Origin: Nitrospira sp.
Lineage (GTDB): Bacteria; Nitrospirota; Nitrospiria; Nitrospirales; Nitrospiraceae
Assembly: GCA_018242765.1 (NCBI GenBank)
Contig: JAFEBH010000011.1
Location: 310,001 to 374,000 of the forward strand
DNA: 64,000 bases
Direction: 5' to 3'
Below, in pieces: positions 53,245-62,158 of this stretch (its first letter is position 1; each line of letters starts with the position of its first letter). Both the position numbers and the translations under genes were made by a program. A model generated the notes under the pieces. The model saw only the letters and a list, made by a program, of their open reading frames with translations, did not search any database and was not told the DNA's origin.

Positions 53245-54145
53245 CCTTTCTCCCGCATCGACCTCCGCTCCGTCCTCCATTCGTGTTCTCGCACCTGCCA
53301 AGGTCAATCTTGTGCTCCGCATTCTGGATCGTCGCCCTGACGGCTATCATAATCTTTGGTCGTTGATGCAGACGGTCAAGGTGGAGGATGAGATCACCAT
53401 TGGGCTGAGTGGCAGCCATTCCATGATCACGTTGCGCTGTGATGATCCATCGTTGAAAACCGATGATTCCAATTTGGTCTATCGGGCGGCCGTGGCGGTC
53501 ATGGAGCAGAGTGGCAGAATAGAAGGAGTGGATATCACCCTTGCAAAGCGGATTCCAATGGGGGCTGGGTTGGGAGGTGGGAGTAGCGATGCGGCTGCGA
53601 CGATTATCGGTCTGAACCGGTTACTCAATCTGGGATGGTCGGAGGAAAAGATGGCGCACATCGGCCAAACGCTTGGAAGCGATGTGCCGTTCTTTTTCTT
53701 CGCGCCCTCTGCAACCGTGGCAGGGCGTGGCGAGCACGTTGCTCCGGTTCGAATCAAGGGGACTCGATGGGTCGTCTTGGTCAATCCTGGCTTCCCTGTC
53801 GAAACGAAGTGGGCGTATCAGCAACTATCCGTGAATCGATCTGGAGTGCTTCCACTAGCCCAGTCTCATGCCATGCTGGAACAAACCTCGGAGTTGATAT
53901 GGGAACAGGTACTGGAAGTAGCAGAAAACGACTTTGAAGTACCGGTGTTTAGGGCCTATCCCATGCTGGGCGAGATCAAGCATCGACTGCTGGCCCTTAA
54001 GGCTGAGGCGGCGCTTCTCTCCGGAAGCGGCGCGACCGTGTTTGGGGTCTTCCGTGATGAAGCGAAGGCTCGTCAGGCACAAGCCATATTCATGAATGAG
54101 CCCCAGTTCAAGGTGTTTGTTGCACAGACCTCGTGTCCCTCGTAG
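53237..54145 (+). CDS. ispE: 4-diphosphocytidyl-2-C-methyl-D-erythritol kinase
   Basis: A 302-residue GHMP kinase of the MEP isoprenoid pathway. Motifs: APAKVNLVLRILDRRPDGYH at the N-terminus, the ATP loop PMGAGLGGGSSDAAA (about 107-121) and LLSGSGATVFGVF near the end. GTG 53237 overlaps the pilR stop by eight bases, so it is coupled to the pil regulator operon. A tRNA often follows ispE in related orders but none is present here. Confidence 0.94.
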   Translation: MTNLSPASTSAPSSIRVLAPAKVNLVLRILDRRPDGYHNLWSLMQTVKVEDEITIGLSGSHSMITLRCDDPSLKTDDSNLVYRAAVAVMEQSGRIEGVDITLAKRIPMGAGLGGGSSDAAATIIGLNRLLNLGWSEEKMAHIGQTLGSDVPFFFFAPSATVAGRGEHVAPVRIKGTRWVVLVNPGFPVETKWAYQQLSVNRSGVLPLAQSHAMLEQTSELIWEQVLEVAENDFEVPVFRAYPMLGEIKHRLLALKAEAALLSGSGATVFGVFRDEAKARQAQAIFMNEPQFKVFVAQTSCPS

Positions 54146-54177
54146 GTGACCGATTTCAACCTTCCCTCGATCGTTTA

Positions 54178-54205
54178 TTGACAGAGACCGGAGATTTCTT
54201 ATAAA
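54178..54205 (+). promoter_or_regulatory. sigma-70-type promoter of prs with long leader
   Basis: Consensus TTGACA (54178-54183), a 16-base spacer and TATAAA (54200-54205). The transcript would carry an about 140-base leader before prs containing GCTGA-TAACGG-TCAGC (54261-54276) inside weaker outer pairing (TGTGC/GCACA). Leader control is possible but unproven. Confidence 0.65.
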
Positions 54206-54352
54206 GTTTCACCCTTTGATGGGTTTCCTCAGTCGTGTGTGCTGCGACGAGTGTTGCCAGGCTGATAACGGTCAGCATTGCGTGCCGCACAAGAACCACT
54301 AGAGAATCCAGCACGTTAGACTAAAGACGAGACGGTCAGTTAGGAACGTTCG

Positions 54353-55294
54353 ATGAACAGAGAATTGAAAATTTTCTCTGGCAACGCCAATCTTGCGCTT
54401 GCGCATGAGATCTGTGCCTACCTTGGGCAGAAGTTGGGTGAAGCAACGGTCTCTTCGTTTAGCGATGGAGAGATCCGAGTCAAGATCGACGAAAATGTTC
54501 GGGGTGCCGATGTCTTTGTGGCGCAGTCCTGTTGTCAGCCGGTCAATGATTCCTTGATGGAGTTGTTGATCATCATTGATGCGCTGAAACGCTCATCGGC
54601 GAATCGTATCACGGCGGTGATCCCGTATTTTGGGTATGCCCGTCAAGATCGTAAGGATCAACCCCGTGTTCCCATTACCGCCAAATTGGTTGCGGACTTG
54701 ATGACCACGGCGGGAGCCGACCGCGTGCTCTCGATGGACCTTCATGCCGGACAGATTCAAGGATTTTTTAACGTGCCAGTCGACCACCTCTATGCGCTCC
54801 CGGTCTTGCTGGACTACATCATCAAAAAACAAATGCCCGACCTGGTCGTAGTTTCGCCCGATGCCGGTGGGGTGGAGCGAGCCAGGGCATTTGCGAAACG
54901 GCTCCAGGCGAATCTGGCGATCATTGATAAACGCCGAGAAGGTCCCAATCAAGCCCAAATCATGAACATCATCGGGGATGTGCAGGGGAAACGAGTCCTC
55001 CTCCTTGATGACATGATTGATACGGCTGGTACGATCGTTCAGGGCGCACAGGCTTGTCTCGATCATGGTGCGCGAGAGGTGATCACGGCTTGTACCCATG
55101 CCGTCTTGTCTGGGCCGGCGCTGGAACGATTACAGTCTTCGTGTCTTTCCCAAGTGGTGATTACCAACACTATTCCGTTGCGAGGGAAAGAGTTGATCTG
55201 TCCGAAGTTGCATCAATTGTCGGTGGCGCCGCTCTTAGGTGAGGCGATCAGGCGCATTCATGAAGATGAGTCGGTGAGTTCATTATTTGCCTAG
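54353..55294 (+). CDS. prs: ribose-phosphate pyrophosphokinase
   Basis: A 313-residue PRPP synthase, the entry enzyme for nucleotide, His and Trp synthesis. The N-terminal [18 protein letters not shown], the regulatory-flag segment [39 protein letters not shown] and the PRPP loop [13 protein letters not shown] are complete. It has its own promoter and is followed 50 bases later by rplY. Confidence 0.97.
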   Translation: MNRELKIFSGNANLALAHEICAYLGQKLGEATVSSFSDGEIRVKIDENVRGADVFVAQSCCQPVNDSLMELLIIIDALKRSSANRITAVIPYFGYARQDRKDQPRVPITAKLVADLMTTAGADRVLSMDLHAGQIQGFFNVPVDHLYALPVLLDYIIKKQMPDLVVVSPDAGGVERARAFAKRLQANLAIIDKRREGPNQAQIMNIIGDVQGKRVLLLDDMIDTAGTIVQGAQACLDHGAREVITACTHAVLSGPALERLQSSCLSQVVITNTIPLRGKELICPKLHQLSVAPLLGEAIRRIHEDESVSSLFA

Positions 55295-55345
55295 CCCGGT
55301 TTGGGCGGGGCGTTGTGCTGGAAGCTGGGGAGGCGGAGGAGAATC

Positions 55346-56125
55346 ATGAAATTTGATTTGACAGTGTCAGTCAGGGAACAAGCGGGTAAAGGAGCTGCGC
55401 GGTCGATGCGGCGGGCAGGGAAAATTCCGGCGGTGTTGTACGGCCAGGGTGAATGTCTCTCGCTGACCGCCAACCCCGACGACCTGGTCAAAATTCTGAA
55501 GTCCCACGCGGGCAGCACCGCGCTGATTTCACTGACCGTCAGTGGGGCCAAGTCTAATCCGAGTCGCACCGCCCTCTTGCGAGACTATCAAGTGGATCCG
55601 GTGACGGGAGCGGTGTTGCATGCAGATCTCTTTGAAATTTCGATGAGCAAGCCGATTCGAGTCAAAGTGCCGGTCAAGGTCATCGGCAGCATTCCAGCTG
55701 GTGTGAAGGAAGGTGGTGTGTTGCACCACAACATGCGCGACATGAATGTCGAATGTTTGCCCGCTGCATTGCCTGATCATATCGAAGTGGATGCGTCAGC
55801 CTTGACCATTGGGAGCGGCATCCATGTGAAAGAAATTGGCGCGCGTGACGGAGTCCGTTTCTTGGATGAACCTGACCAGATGGTGGTGAGTGTTGCGGCC
55901 CCGATGTCGGATGCCAAACTGGAGGCCTTGCTGACCAGTGGTGTAGGTGCTGCAGGCGAACCGGAAGTCCTGGCAAAGGGCAAGGAAGCTGGGGCTGAAG
56001 GAGCCGCGGGCGAACCGGCCAAAGCTGGTGCCGCAGCGCCTGCGGGTGACGCCAAGGGTGGAGAGAAGAAAGACGCGGCTGCCGCGCCCAAGGCTGAGAA
56101 GAAAGAAGCTGAAAAGAAGAAGTAA
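55346..56125 (+). CDS. rplY: 50S ribosomal protein L25 (CTC form)
   Basis: A 259-residue L25 of the long CTC/TL5 type: an N-terminal 5S-rRNA-binding domain (to about 95, with MRRAGKIPAVLYGQGE), a C-terminal TL5 domain (to about 190) and a low-complexity tail of Ala, Gly, Glu and Lys (about 200-259). ATG 55346 has AGGAGAATC upstream. The tail is longer than in most relatives and ends in a poly-Lys run. Confidence 0.95.
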   Translation: MKFDLTVSVREQAGKGAARSMRRAGKIPAVLYGQGECLSLTANPDDLVKILKSHAGSTALISLTVSGAKSNPSRTALLRDYQVDPVTGAVLHADLFEISMSKPIRVKVPVKVIGSIPAGVKEGGVLHHNMRDMNVECLPAALPDHIEVDASALTIGSGIHVKEIGARDGVRFLDEPDQMVVSVAAPMSDAKLEALLTSGVGAAGEPEVLAKGKEAGAEGAAGEPAKAGAAAPAGDAKGGEKKDAAAAPKAEKKEAEKKK

Positions 56126-56127
56126 CG

Positions 56128-56709
56128 GTGCGTCTGCTAGTTGGACTGGGCAATCCGGGGAAGGCCTATGCCCAGACCCGTCACAATGTCGGGATGTGGA
56201 CCATCGAGCGGGCTGCCGCTCGATGGTCGATCCGGCTCTCACCGCGCGGAACCGCACAGCGAGGTTCCGGACGACTTGGGCGAGAAGTGATCGAGTTGGC
56301 CGGTCTCCTCGACTGGATGAACTGTTCCGGTCCTCCCGTGAAAGGCCTTCTGCGAGAGTATTCTCTTACTCCCAACGAGCTCATCGTAGTCCATGACGAT
56401 CTCGATTTAGAACCGGGTCGGCTGCGGATCAAGCTTTCCGGAGGCTACGGGGGGCATAACGGGATCAAATCCCTCATCGAAGCGCTGGGGACCTCACAAT
56501 TTATCAGATTAAAGATCGGAGTCGGCCGGCCTGCACCAAGCCAAGATTCAGCGGACTATGTGTTAGAACCGGTCACGAAAGACGAACTGACGGTCTTTGA
56601 ACCGTGTTTGGAGCGAGCTGTTGATGCGCTGGAGTGTCTGATCCATCGAGGGCCAGAAGTGGCGATGACTCAGTTCAATGTCAGAGAGCGAGAAACGACC
56701 AAAGAATAG
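56128..56709 (+). CDS. pth: peptidyl-tRNA hydrolase
   Basis: A 193-residue enzyme that frees peptide from peptidyl-tRNA. The active-site His is in the TRHNVGMW motif; LVGLGNPGKAYAQ, VVHDDLDLEPGRLRIK and GGHNGIKSLIEALGT supply the rest. GTG 56128 follows rplY by two bases, the classical rplY-pth-ychF order. Confidence 0.95.
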   Translation: MRLLVGLGNPGKAYAQTRHNVGMWTIERAAARWSIRLSPRGTAQRGSGRLGREVIELAGLLDWMNCSGPPVKGLLREYSLTPNELIVVHDDLDLEPGRLRIKLSGGYGGHNGIKSLIEALGTSQFIRLKIGVGRPAPSQDSADYVLEPVTKDELTVFEPCLERAVDALECLIHRGPEVAMTQFNVRERETTKE

Positions 56710-56778
56710 TGCGGACTAGACAGCCTCGGTCCTACACTCAGCACTCAGAAATTTTATCTCAGCACTGTCAGGAGATCT

Positions 56779-57870
56779 ATGGGACTCTGTTGCGGCATGA
56801 TCGGTCTTCCGAACGTTGGGAAAACAACAGTCTTCAATGCACTCACCGGTGGTGGGGCACTCGCGGCGAACTATCCGTTTGCCACGGTGGATCCCAATAC
56901 CGGTGTGGCACTGGTGCCGGATCCTCGGCTTGTCAAATTGACGGAGATCTTCGCTTCGAAAAAGACCACCTACAGCACGCTGGAAGTGCGGGACATTGCC
57001 GGGCTGGTCGAAGGGGCCAGTAAAGGTGAAGGATTGGGGAATCAATTCCTTGGCCACATTCGCGAAGTCGATGCGTTGCTGCACGTGGTGCGGTGTTTTC
57101 AGGGGACCGATGTGGTCCATGTCAGCGGTCGGGTCGATCCTCTCCGTGACATTGGAGTGATTGAGACCGAGCTCATGCTGTCTGATCTGGAGACGCTTGA
57201 TCGGCGAAAGCAGAAGACCGAAAAGAAGGTTCGGGCCGGTGACAAGAAGGCAGCCTTTGAAGTGGAGTTTCTGACCAAGTTGATTGGTATGCTCGACAAG
57301 GGGGAGTGGTTGGGCAATCGGGAATACCCGGCAGAGGAACGGACAATCCTCACCGAATGTCAGTTGCTTTCGGCAAAGCCGGTGCTGTTTGTCGCCAACG
57401 TTTCTGAAGGAAAGAATGCCGACGAAGCAATGGTCCAGGCGGTAAGAGATTTTGCAGCCAAGCGTGGGGCCCGGGTTGTGACCATTTGTGGGCAACTGGA
57501 AGCGGAGCTCTCGTCGTTACCCGAAAGTGAACGAACGGATTTCCTGCGTGAAATGGGATTGACCGAATCAGGGCTAGTCCGGTTGACGCGTGAGGCCTAT
57601 AGCTTGCTGGATTTGGTGACGTTTTTCACCGCCGGTGAGATTGAATCTCGGGCCTGGCCGATCCCCCGAAACACCAAAGCTCCGCAAGCGGCGGGCAAGA
57701 TCCACTCCGATATGGAACGTGGATTCATCCGCGCCGAGGTCTACCATTACGACGATCTGTTGGCCTGTGGGTCTGAAGCGAAGGTGAAGGAAAAGGGGTT
57801 ATTTCGTCTCGAAGGCAAAGACTACGTCATTAAAGAAGCAGATATTGTGTATTTTAGGTTCAATGTGTAG
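56779..57870 (+). CDS. ychF: redox-regulated ATPase YchF
   Basis: A 363-residue Obg-family P-loop ATPase. GLPNVGKTTVFNAL is the P-loop, VRDIAGLVEGASKGEGLGNQFL the switch II region, and the C-terminal TGS domain carries PRNTKAPQAAGKIHSDMERGF. It binds ribosomes and helps stress control. ATG 56779 is preceded by AGGAGAT. Intergenic DNA follows. Confidence 0.96.
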   Translation: MGLCCGMIGLPNVGKTTVFNALTGGGALAANYPFATVDPNTGVALVPDPRLVKLTEIFASKKTTYSTLEVRDIAGLVEGASKGEGLGNQFLGHIREVDALLHVVRCFQGTDVVHVSGRVDPLRDIGVIETELMLSDLETLDRRKQKTEKKVRAGDKKAAFEVEFLTKLIGMLDKGEWLGNREYPAEERTILTECQLLSAKPVLFVANVSEGKNADEAMVQAVRDFAAKRGARVVTICGQLEAELSSLPESERTDFLREMGLTESGLVRLTREAYSLLDLVTFFTAGEIESRAWPIPRNTKAPQAAGKIHSDMERGFIRAEVYHYDDLLACGSEAKVKEKGLFRLEGKDYVIKEADIVYFRFNV

Positions 57871-58207
57871 CCGCTTCTGTCGTTGAATGCCAAGGGTTCG
57901 CGATGAGCTGGCGCCTATCTCCCCCACACGTAGTGCTTCGACCAACCATTTATGGTCCTGGAACGAGCCCGGTTATTCTGTTTGTCCTAAGCCGCTTTTG
58001 TACGTCCTTTCTCTGTGGGCTTTGATCTCGGGGCTTGCGGGAATTTGCCCATAAACTTGGCATAGCGAACAAGGGACACCAGCATATGATTCAACTTCTT
58101 ATTAAAGAGGAGGGAGCCAAGGCAACCAATGTTGCCCCCCCATAGGAAGGGTGGAGGGAGTCCTCTGCCGACTTGACCAGCGCCTTCACGATGCGCGATC
58201 CTCCTAC
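57871..58207. other. intergenic region without a credible gene
   Basis: About 340 bases between ychF and the hydroxylase gene. Scattered minus-strand frames show no domain. Nothing repetitive or RNA-like was recognised. Confidence 0.4.
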
Positions 58208-58235
58208 CTTGACACTTCTGTTTGTCACACTAAAA
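58208..58235 (+). promoter_or_regulatory. probable promoter of the hydroxylase-like gene
   Basis: TTGACA (58208-58213), 16-base spacer, TAAAAC (58230-58235, four of six bases match). The leader to ATG 58257 would be only about 15 bases. Confidence 0.5.
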
Positions 58236-58256
58236 CATGTTTCGTAAGTGGTAACA

Positions 58257-59000
58257 ATGGTTGACTGGCTAGCCAATTTCATTTCACTTGAGTGGCTGGC
58301 CATTTATTGGGGAATCGGCCTGCTCTTTTTCGCGGTGGAGTATTGGTGGCCGTCGCGTCCGCTTCATTACCGACAGGTGTTTCTACAGGATGTGACGGCC
58401 TTCACGATCTACCAGATCTTCTTTATCTTTGCCGCACAGGTGACGAATCGAATCCCGTTTCCTCACTACTCCTACTGGCGCTGGCAGGCGCTGCCATTCG
58501 GGTTTAAGCTGGTGGTCTTCTTGTTCGTCCTGGATGGATTGGCCTACTGGATGCATCGGCTCTGGCATATGCCGTGGGTCTGGCCGATCCATCGCTGGCA
58601 CCATGCACCAACGGAGCTGTACTGGCTGGCCGGTATCCGGGCAAGTTTTCCGCAGATCGTCCTAGCCAGCATTCCATATTTTCTGGCGTTTCCGCTCCTC
58701 AAACCGGTGCCGTCACTCTTTTTCTCGCTCTATTCCTATATGCTAATCCTGACGAATAACTGGATGCACATGAATGTGACCTGGCAATCGAGAAAGCTAG
58801 AATGGTTCTTTGTCACACCACGTTACCATCGTGTACATCACCTGAAACAGATCGGAAGGGGCGGAGCAAACTTCGGGGTCTTGTTTACAGTGTGGGATCG
58901 ACTGTTCGGTACGTATGCGGATCCTGAGCAGGTGGAATCAACCGGGCCTTACGGAATTCAGGAAACCGTCCATCCAGTCCGTTTGGCTATCGGAGTGTAA
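58257..59000 (+). CDS. fatty-acid hydroxylase / sterol desaturase superfamily enzyme
   Basis: A 247-residue di-iron membrane enzyme. Histidine boxes are complete: HRLWH (HxxxH), HRWHH (HxxHH) and a late HRVHH, and there are about four membrane helices. Relatives hydroxylate or desaturate sterols, carotenoids, fatty acids or sphingoid bases; the substrate here is not evident. ATG 58257 is chosen over GTG 58248. A stand-alone gene with its own promoter. Confidence 0.9.
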   Translation: MVDWLANFISLEWLAIYWGIGLLFFAVEYWWPSRPLHYRQVFLQDVTAFTIYQIFFIFAAQVTNRIPFPHYSYWRWQALPFGFKLVVFLFVLDGLAYWMHRLWHMPWVWPIHRWHHAPTELYWLAGIRASFPQIVLASIPYFLAFPLLKPVPSLFFSLYSYMLILTNNWMHMNVTWQSRKLEWFFVTPRYHRVHHLKQIGRGGANFGVLFTVWDRLFGTYADPEQVESTGPYGIQETVHPVRLAIGV

Positions 59001-59037
59001 TAGAAAATATCCCCCCCCTCTTCCTTTTTTAACCCAG

Positions 59038-59673
59038 TCATTTATTCAATCGCCAGACATGTTCCGTTGCGGGGCATTTCCCCTTGAGCCCGCCAGGAAC
59101 ATCTAGACGGGTCAGCGGTGTGAGGGTGTAGCTGTCGCTGTAATGGCGATGGAGCTCATCGGGGGTGACGGAAAACGGAGGCCCTGGCACGATGGTCTGG
59201 TCGTACTCATAACCTATGACCAGTTGGGGCGCCGATGCCGTAAGCGATTTGAGATGGGTAGTGTACTGGACCCGCAGGATCTCCGGTAGCGCGACTAACG
59301 CAGCCCGGTCATAGACCGCATCGACAGGACGAAGTACTTCGCGAGACAGATCGAAGAGATTGCCTACGAAGATGTCGATCTTCTCTCCGCGAAAGAGTTT
59401 GTGTTTTCCGACTTCTGATATGGTCGTTTCCATTCCCAGCTCGGCAAAGAGCTGCGTCACAGCCAGCTCACTCAGTTCCGCCCCGGCGACCGCATAGCCA
59501 CGAGACAGGAACCAGCCAAGATCAAGTGACATGCCGCAGAGCGGCACAAACACACGCCCGCCAGGAGGGACATTGAGGGAGGGGAAGTGAGCGATCAGCA
59601 GTGGGTTGACGTCGCGCTCATGCCATCCAGTCTGATTCGTCTGCCATCGGTTGTGCCAAAAACTTGGTTCCAT
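59038..59673 (-). CDS. thiopurine S-methyltransferase family protein
   Basis: A 211-residue SAM-dependent methyltransferase of the TPMT family: WHNRWQTNQTGWHERDVNPLL at the start, VFVPLCGMSLDLGWFLSRGY for SAM, DAVYDRAALVALP, and the C-terminal GKCPATEHVWRL. Bacterial members methylate tellurite, selenium or thiopurines; the natural substrate is uncertain. A separate fragment resembling this C-terminal end lies at 61984-62070. Confidence 0.92.
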   Translation of the reverse strand: MEPSFWHNRWQTNQTGWHERDVNPLLIAHFPSLNVPPGGRVFVPLCGMSLDLGWFLSRGYAVAGAELSELAVTQLFAELGMETTISEVGKHKLFRGEKIDIFVGNLFDLSREVLRPVDAVYDRAALVALPEILRVQYTTHLKSLTASAPQLVIGYEYDQTIVPGPPFSVTPDELHRHYSDSYTLTPLTRLDVPGGLKGKCPATEHVWRLNK

Positions 59674-60373
59674 GTGTATCTCTTAGTGGCCGGACAGTCA
59701 GTCGTGTACGAGCGCCATCCTAAAGGGCGGAGAGAAGAGAGACAAGATGAAAGGGGAATGGCTTGGGGGATGTCTCAATGGATGAAGCTTAGCCGCTCGC
59801 CACTAACAATAAATACCTGCCTATGTCTGCAACCGGCTGATGTCCCAAGCACAATACAAGATCAGACCCCACTTCTGTCTAATAGCACTGTTGCCTGATC
59901 TCGATCCTCACCTGCTCGCAGGGAATTCTCAGCTGGCTGGGGCTTAGGCCATTCTACTTGAGTTTGTTCGGTTCCGTCGAGAGTCAAACCGGCCTCGAGA
60001 CGCACAATACAAGATTCGAACCCAGAGTTTTGCTTCGCAAAAAGTCACGGGAGTATTTATCTGGATGCATCGCGCAGGGCAAGTGCTAAGGATTCAAAAG
60101 TGTTTGCCATTGTGAATACCTAATGATAGGTAGTGGTTGATGGGCCATATGCGTATAGATGTATTGCGAAGAAGTGTGGATGCATGGCTCGGTGGTGTGC
60201 TGCGCCTAAATGCCATGAATGGATAAGTATAGATGGGGAGAGGCGTGTGTATTGACTTAGGTGAAACATAATAAGTTTCGCGCGTAACGATGATGCGTAA
60301 GGATGGTCGATAAGAGGGTTTGCAGATGCCGTGATGGGGGCAGTGGGAAGTCATAACCAAATAGGAGGCGATC
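59674..60373. other. intergenic region with two copies of a dispersed motif
   Basis: About 700 bases with no credible gene. GCACAATACAAGATCAGACCCC (59849-59870) and GCACAATACAAGATTCGAACCC (60002-60023) are near copies in the same orientation; an inverted relative lies at 62524-62543 next to a decayed transposase. The short frames here have no domain. Confidence 0.5.
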
Positions 60374-60772
60374 ATGCAGATGACGAAAGGAATTCTAGCG
60401 ATTGGGTTTGCAGTGGGGTTGGGTGTACTCAGCCCAAATGCCAATGCGATGACGTTATATACCGGACCACACTGGGCAGACAGTGGTGCTTCGTATCATG
60501 CCTGCAATGTGGTGAATGTCGGCCTCACCGCCATCACCGATCTACAAGTTGTGCTCCACAAGTTTGATGGCTCCGTGGCAGCCACCTCGGGGGTGATCAC
60601 ACTGAACCCTGGTCAGACGCTGGAAGTCGTTGCTTCGCCGAGTTATGGTGGTTTCGCGCGTTGTCGCTTCTATAGCCCAACGGCTGTGGGGTCACAGCTT
60701 CGTGGGAATATTGCTGTGTTTCGATGGGCGGGGACGTACTATGAGACTCTCGCTACAGAAGTAGCGCGATAG
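60374..60772 (+). CDS. small exported protein of unknown function
   Basis: A 132-residue protein with a clear Sec signal peptide (ILAIGFAVGLGVLSPNANA, cleaved near residue 25). The mature part is rich in Gly, Ser and Thr with two Cys (HACNVV and ARCRFYS) that could form a disulphide, and strand-like segments such as LQVVLHKFDGSV and GQTLEVVAS. A strong AGGAGG site precedes ATG 60374 and a strong terminator follows, so it is probably well expressed as a single gene. Family not recognised. Confidence 0.75.
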   Translation: MQMTKGILAIGFAVGLGVLSPNANAMTLYTGPHWADSGASYHACNVVNVGLTAITDLQVVLHKFDGSVAATSGVITLNPGQTLEVVASPSYGGFARCRFYSPTAVGSQLRGNIAVFRWAGTYYETLATEVAR

Positions 60773-60799
60773 ATATCACATTCATTCAGTAGGAATGGT

Positions 60800-60841
60800 C
60801 TGGGGGCCTCCTATCGTGTATAGATGGGAGGCGGCCCCCAG
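60800..60841 (+). terminator. strong hairpin terminator of the small exported protein gene
   Basis: CTGGGGGCC (60800-60808) pairs perfectly with GGCCCCCAG (60833-60841), with further inner TCC/GGA pairing. It lies just after the stop; the following T content is modest. Confidence 0.65.
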
Positions 60842-60954
60842 TCTAGCCGTTCACTGATACACGTGATTGTAACGTCTGAGGTGTGATGTGGTTGAGAGAG
60901 TCACAGACATTGGCCATACGGGTTTCCTCACATAGGCAGATGAGGTCCACATCC

Positions 60955-61866
60955 ATGCGGATCTTGTCCACGCCAATGAGGCGTTCATATCTCATAGTAC
61001 TCATGGCGTTCTCCATGCAAGCCTGTGGGAGTCCAGGAGAGGAGATTTCGAAGCCTGGGCTTAGCTCTGCTACCACAATGATGGTGACGGCAACAGCGGG
61101 GCTTGTGTCTATTGAGGCTCAGAATGCCCCATTGGGCGCGGTGCTGACGGAGTTTGGCCAGCGCACACAGATTGCCTTTCTTATACCTGAGGCAATGAAG
61201 TCTGAATCAGTGACACTCTCGTTTCAGCGGCGTCCAGTTGAAGACGTGCTGCAGCAGGTGCTCCTTGGAAAGTTTTATACAGTAGAGTATCGTCAGGATG
61301 GGGCCAAGAAGGTGATTGCCAGGGTCGATCTCTCGGTCCCTCAAGGGCCGATGGTCAGTCGGGCATCCGCCGGATCGCCATTCTCCGGTGTTCCCACGGC
61401 GAATGGAAGCTCCGTACGTTCCGCGCCCACCAGCACTGGGAATCTTGGAACCGCCAGAACAGATCTCGAGCTCGCCCAACTAGAGCAATCTCTGAGAGAG
61501 TCTCAGGAGCCGGCCGCTCGGATTGCGGCGTTGAACGGGATTGCGCATCGAGAAACCAGCGAAGCCGTGAATCCAATTATCGCGCAGGCCCTGTCAGATC
61601 GCGCACCAGAGGTTCGCGCGGCCGCGCTGGATATGCTCAAGTACTCACTGGATCCTGTGCCGATTCCAGCGCTTGCGGCGATGGCTTCGAAGGACGCCAA
61701 TCCTGCGTTCCGAGTCGAGGCTATGATATTAATGATGGATCAGTTAGTAAAAGACGAGCCCTCGCAGGAGGATCGGGATACCGTTCTTTCCCTGTTGAAT
61801 CGAGGGCTGACCGATCCGGATCCTGCAGTGCGAGAGTTTGCCTCCATGCAGTTGGTGGACAAGTAG
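60955..61866 (+). CDS. lipoprotein with secretin/TonB N-terminal (STN) domain and HEAT-like repeats
   Basis: A 303-residue protein with a lipoprotein signal (SYLIVLMAFSMQAC, Cys near residue 24). Residues about 50-120 match an STN domain, SIEAQNAPLGAVLTEFGQRTQIAF then VTLSFQRRPVEDVLQQVL, as at the front of secretins and TonB receptors. A Ser/Gly/Thr-rich linker follows, and the last 110 residues are helical HEAT-like repeats (DRAPEVRAAALDML, DPDPAVREFASMQL). No pore domain is present. ATG 60955 is chosen for its GAGG site. Confidence 0.8.
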   Translation: MRILSTPMRRSYLIVLMAFSMQACGSPGEEISKPGLSSATTMMVTATAGLVSIEAQNAPLGAVLTEFGQRTQIAFLIPEAMKSESVTLSFQRRPVEDVLQQVLLGKFYTVEYRQDGAKKVIARVDLSVPQGPMVSRASAGSPFSGVPTANGSSVRSAPTSTGNLGTARTDLELAQLEQSLRESQEPAARIAALNGIAHRETSEAVNPIIAQALSDRAPEVRAAALDMLKYSLDPVPIPALAAMASKDANPAFRVEAMILMMDQLVKDEPSQEDRDTVLSLLNRGLTDPDPAVREFASMQLVDK

Positions 61867-62158
61867 ATTCCTGCCTGTTCCGGCACCCCCTTTGTCAGTG
61901 AAATGACCAGATGTGGTGAGGCCTGTCGTTTCAAGAGCCATAGCGGCGGGATCCGCAGAGCGTTTGCGATGGATGAGCTACCCCTACTGCGTGTCCAGTT
62001 GCCAGATATGTTTCGTGGCAAGACATTGCCCCTTGAACACGACAGAACGGGTAATGTTGGCCTCATTCTCCGGCTAAGTTGGGCAGAGCGTGAGGATGTG
62101 GCTTCGCGCCAGGGGCAAGAGAGCTTTCAGCGTGGTCCTTGAGAGACATAAACAGGGT
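61867..62158. other. intergenic stretch before the IS1380 remnant
   Basis: About 290 bases. Apart from the methyltransferase-like fragment at 61984-62070, nothing is supported. Confidence 0.4.
61984..62070 (-). pseudogene. fragment resembling the 3' end of a thiopurine methyltransferase gene
   Basis: Reading the minus strand gives ITRSVVFKGQCLATKHIWQL and a stop a few codons on. This lines up with the C-terminus of the intact gene at 59038-59673 (LTRLDVPGGLKGKCPATEHVWRL). An in-frame stop closes the reading upstream, so only about 27 codons survive. It looks like a decayed relative or a duplicated gene end. Confidence 0.5.

Noticed and set aside
54146..54352. Possible tRNA-Gln between ispE and prs
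   Set aside because: That gene order often carries a tRNA, but no cloverleaf with TTCGAATC-type arm and acceptor stem can be formed here.
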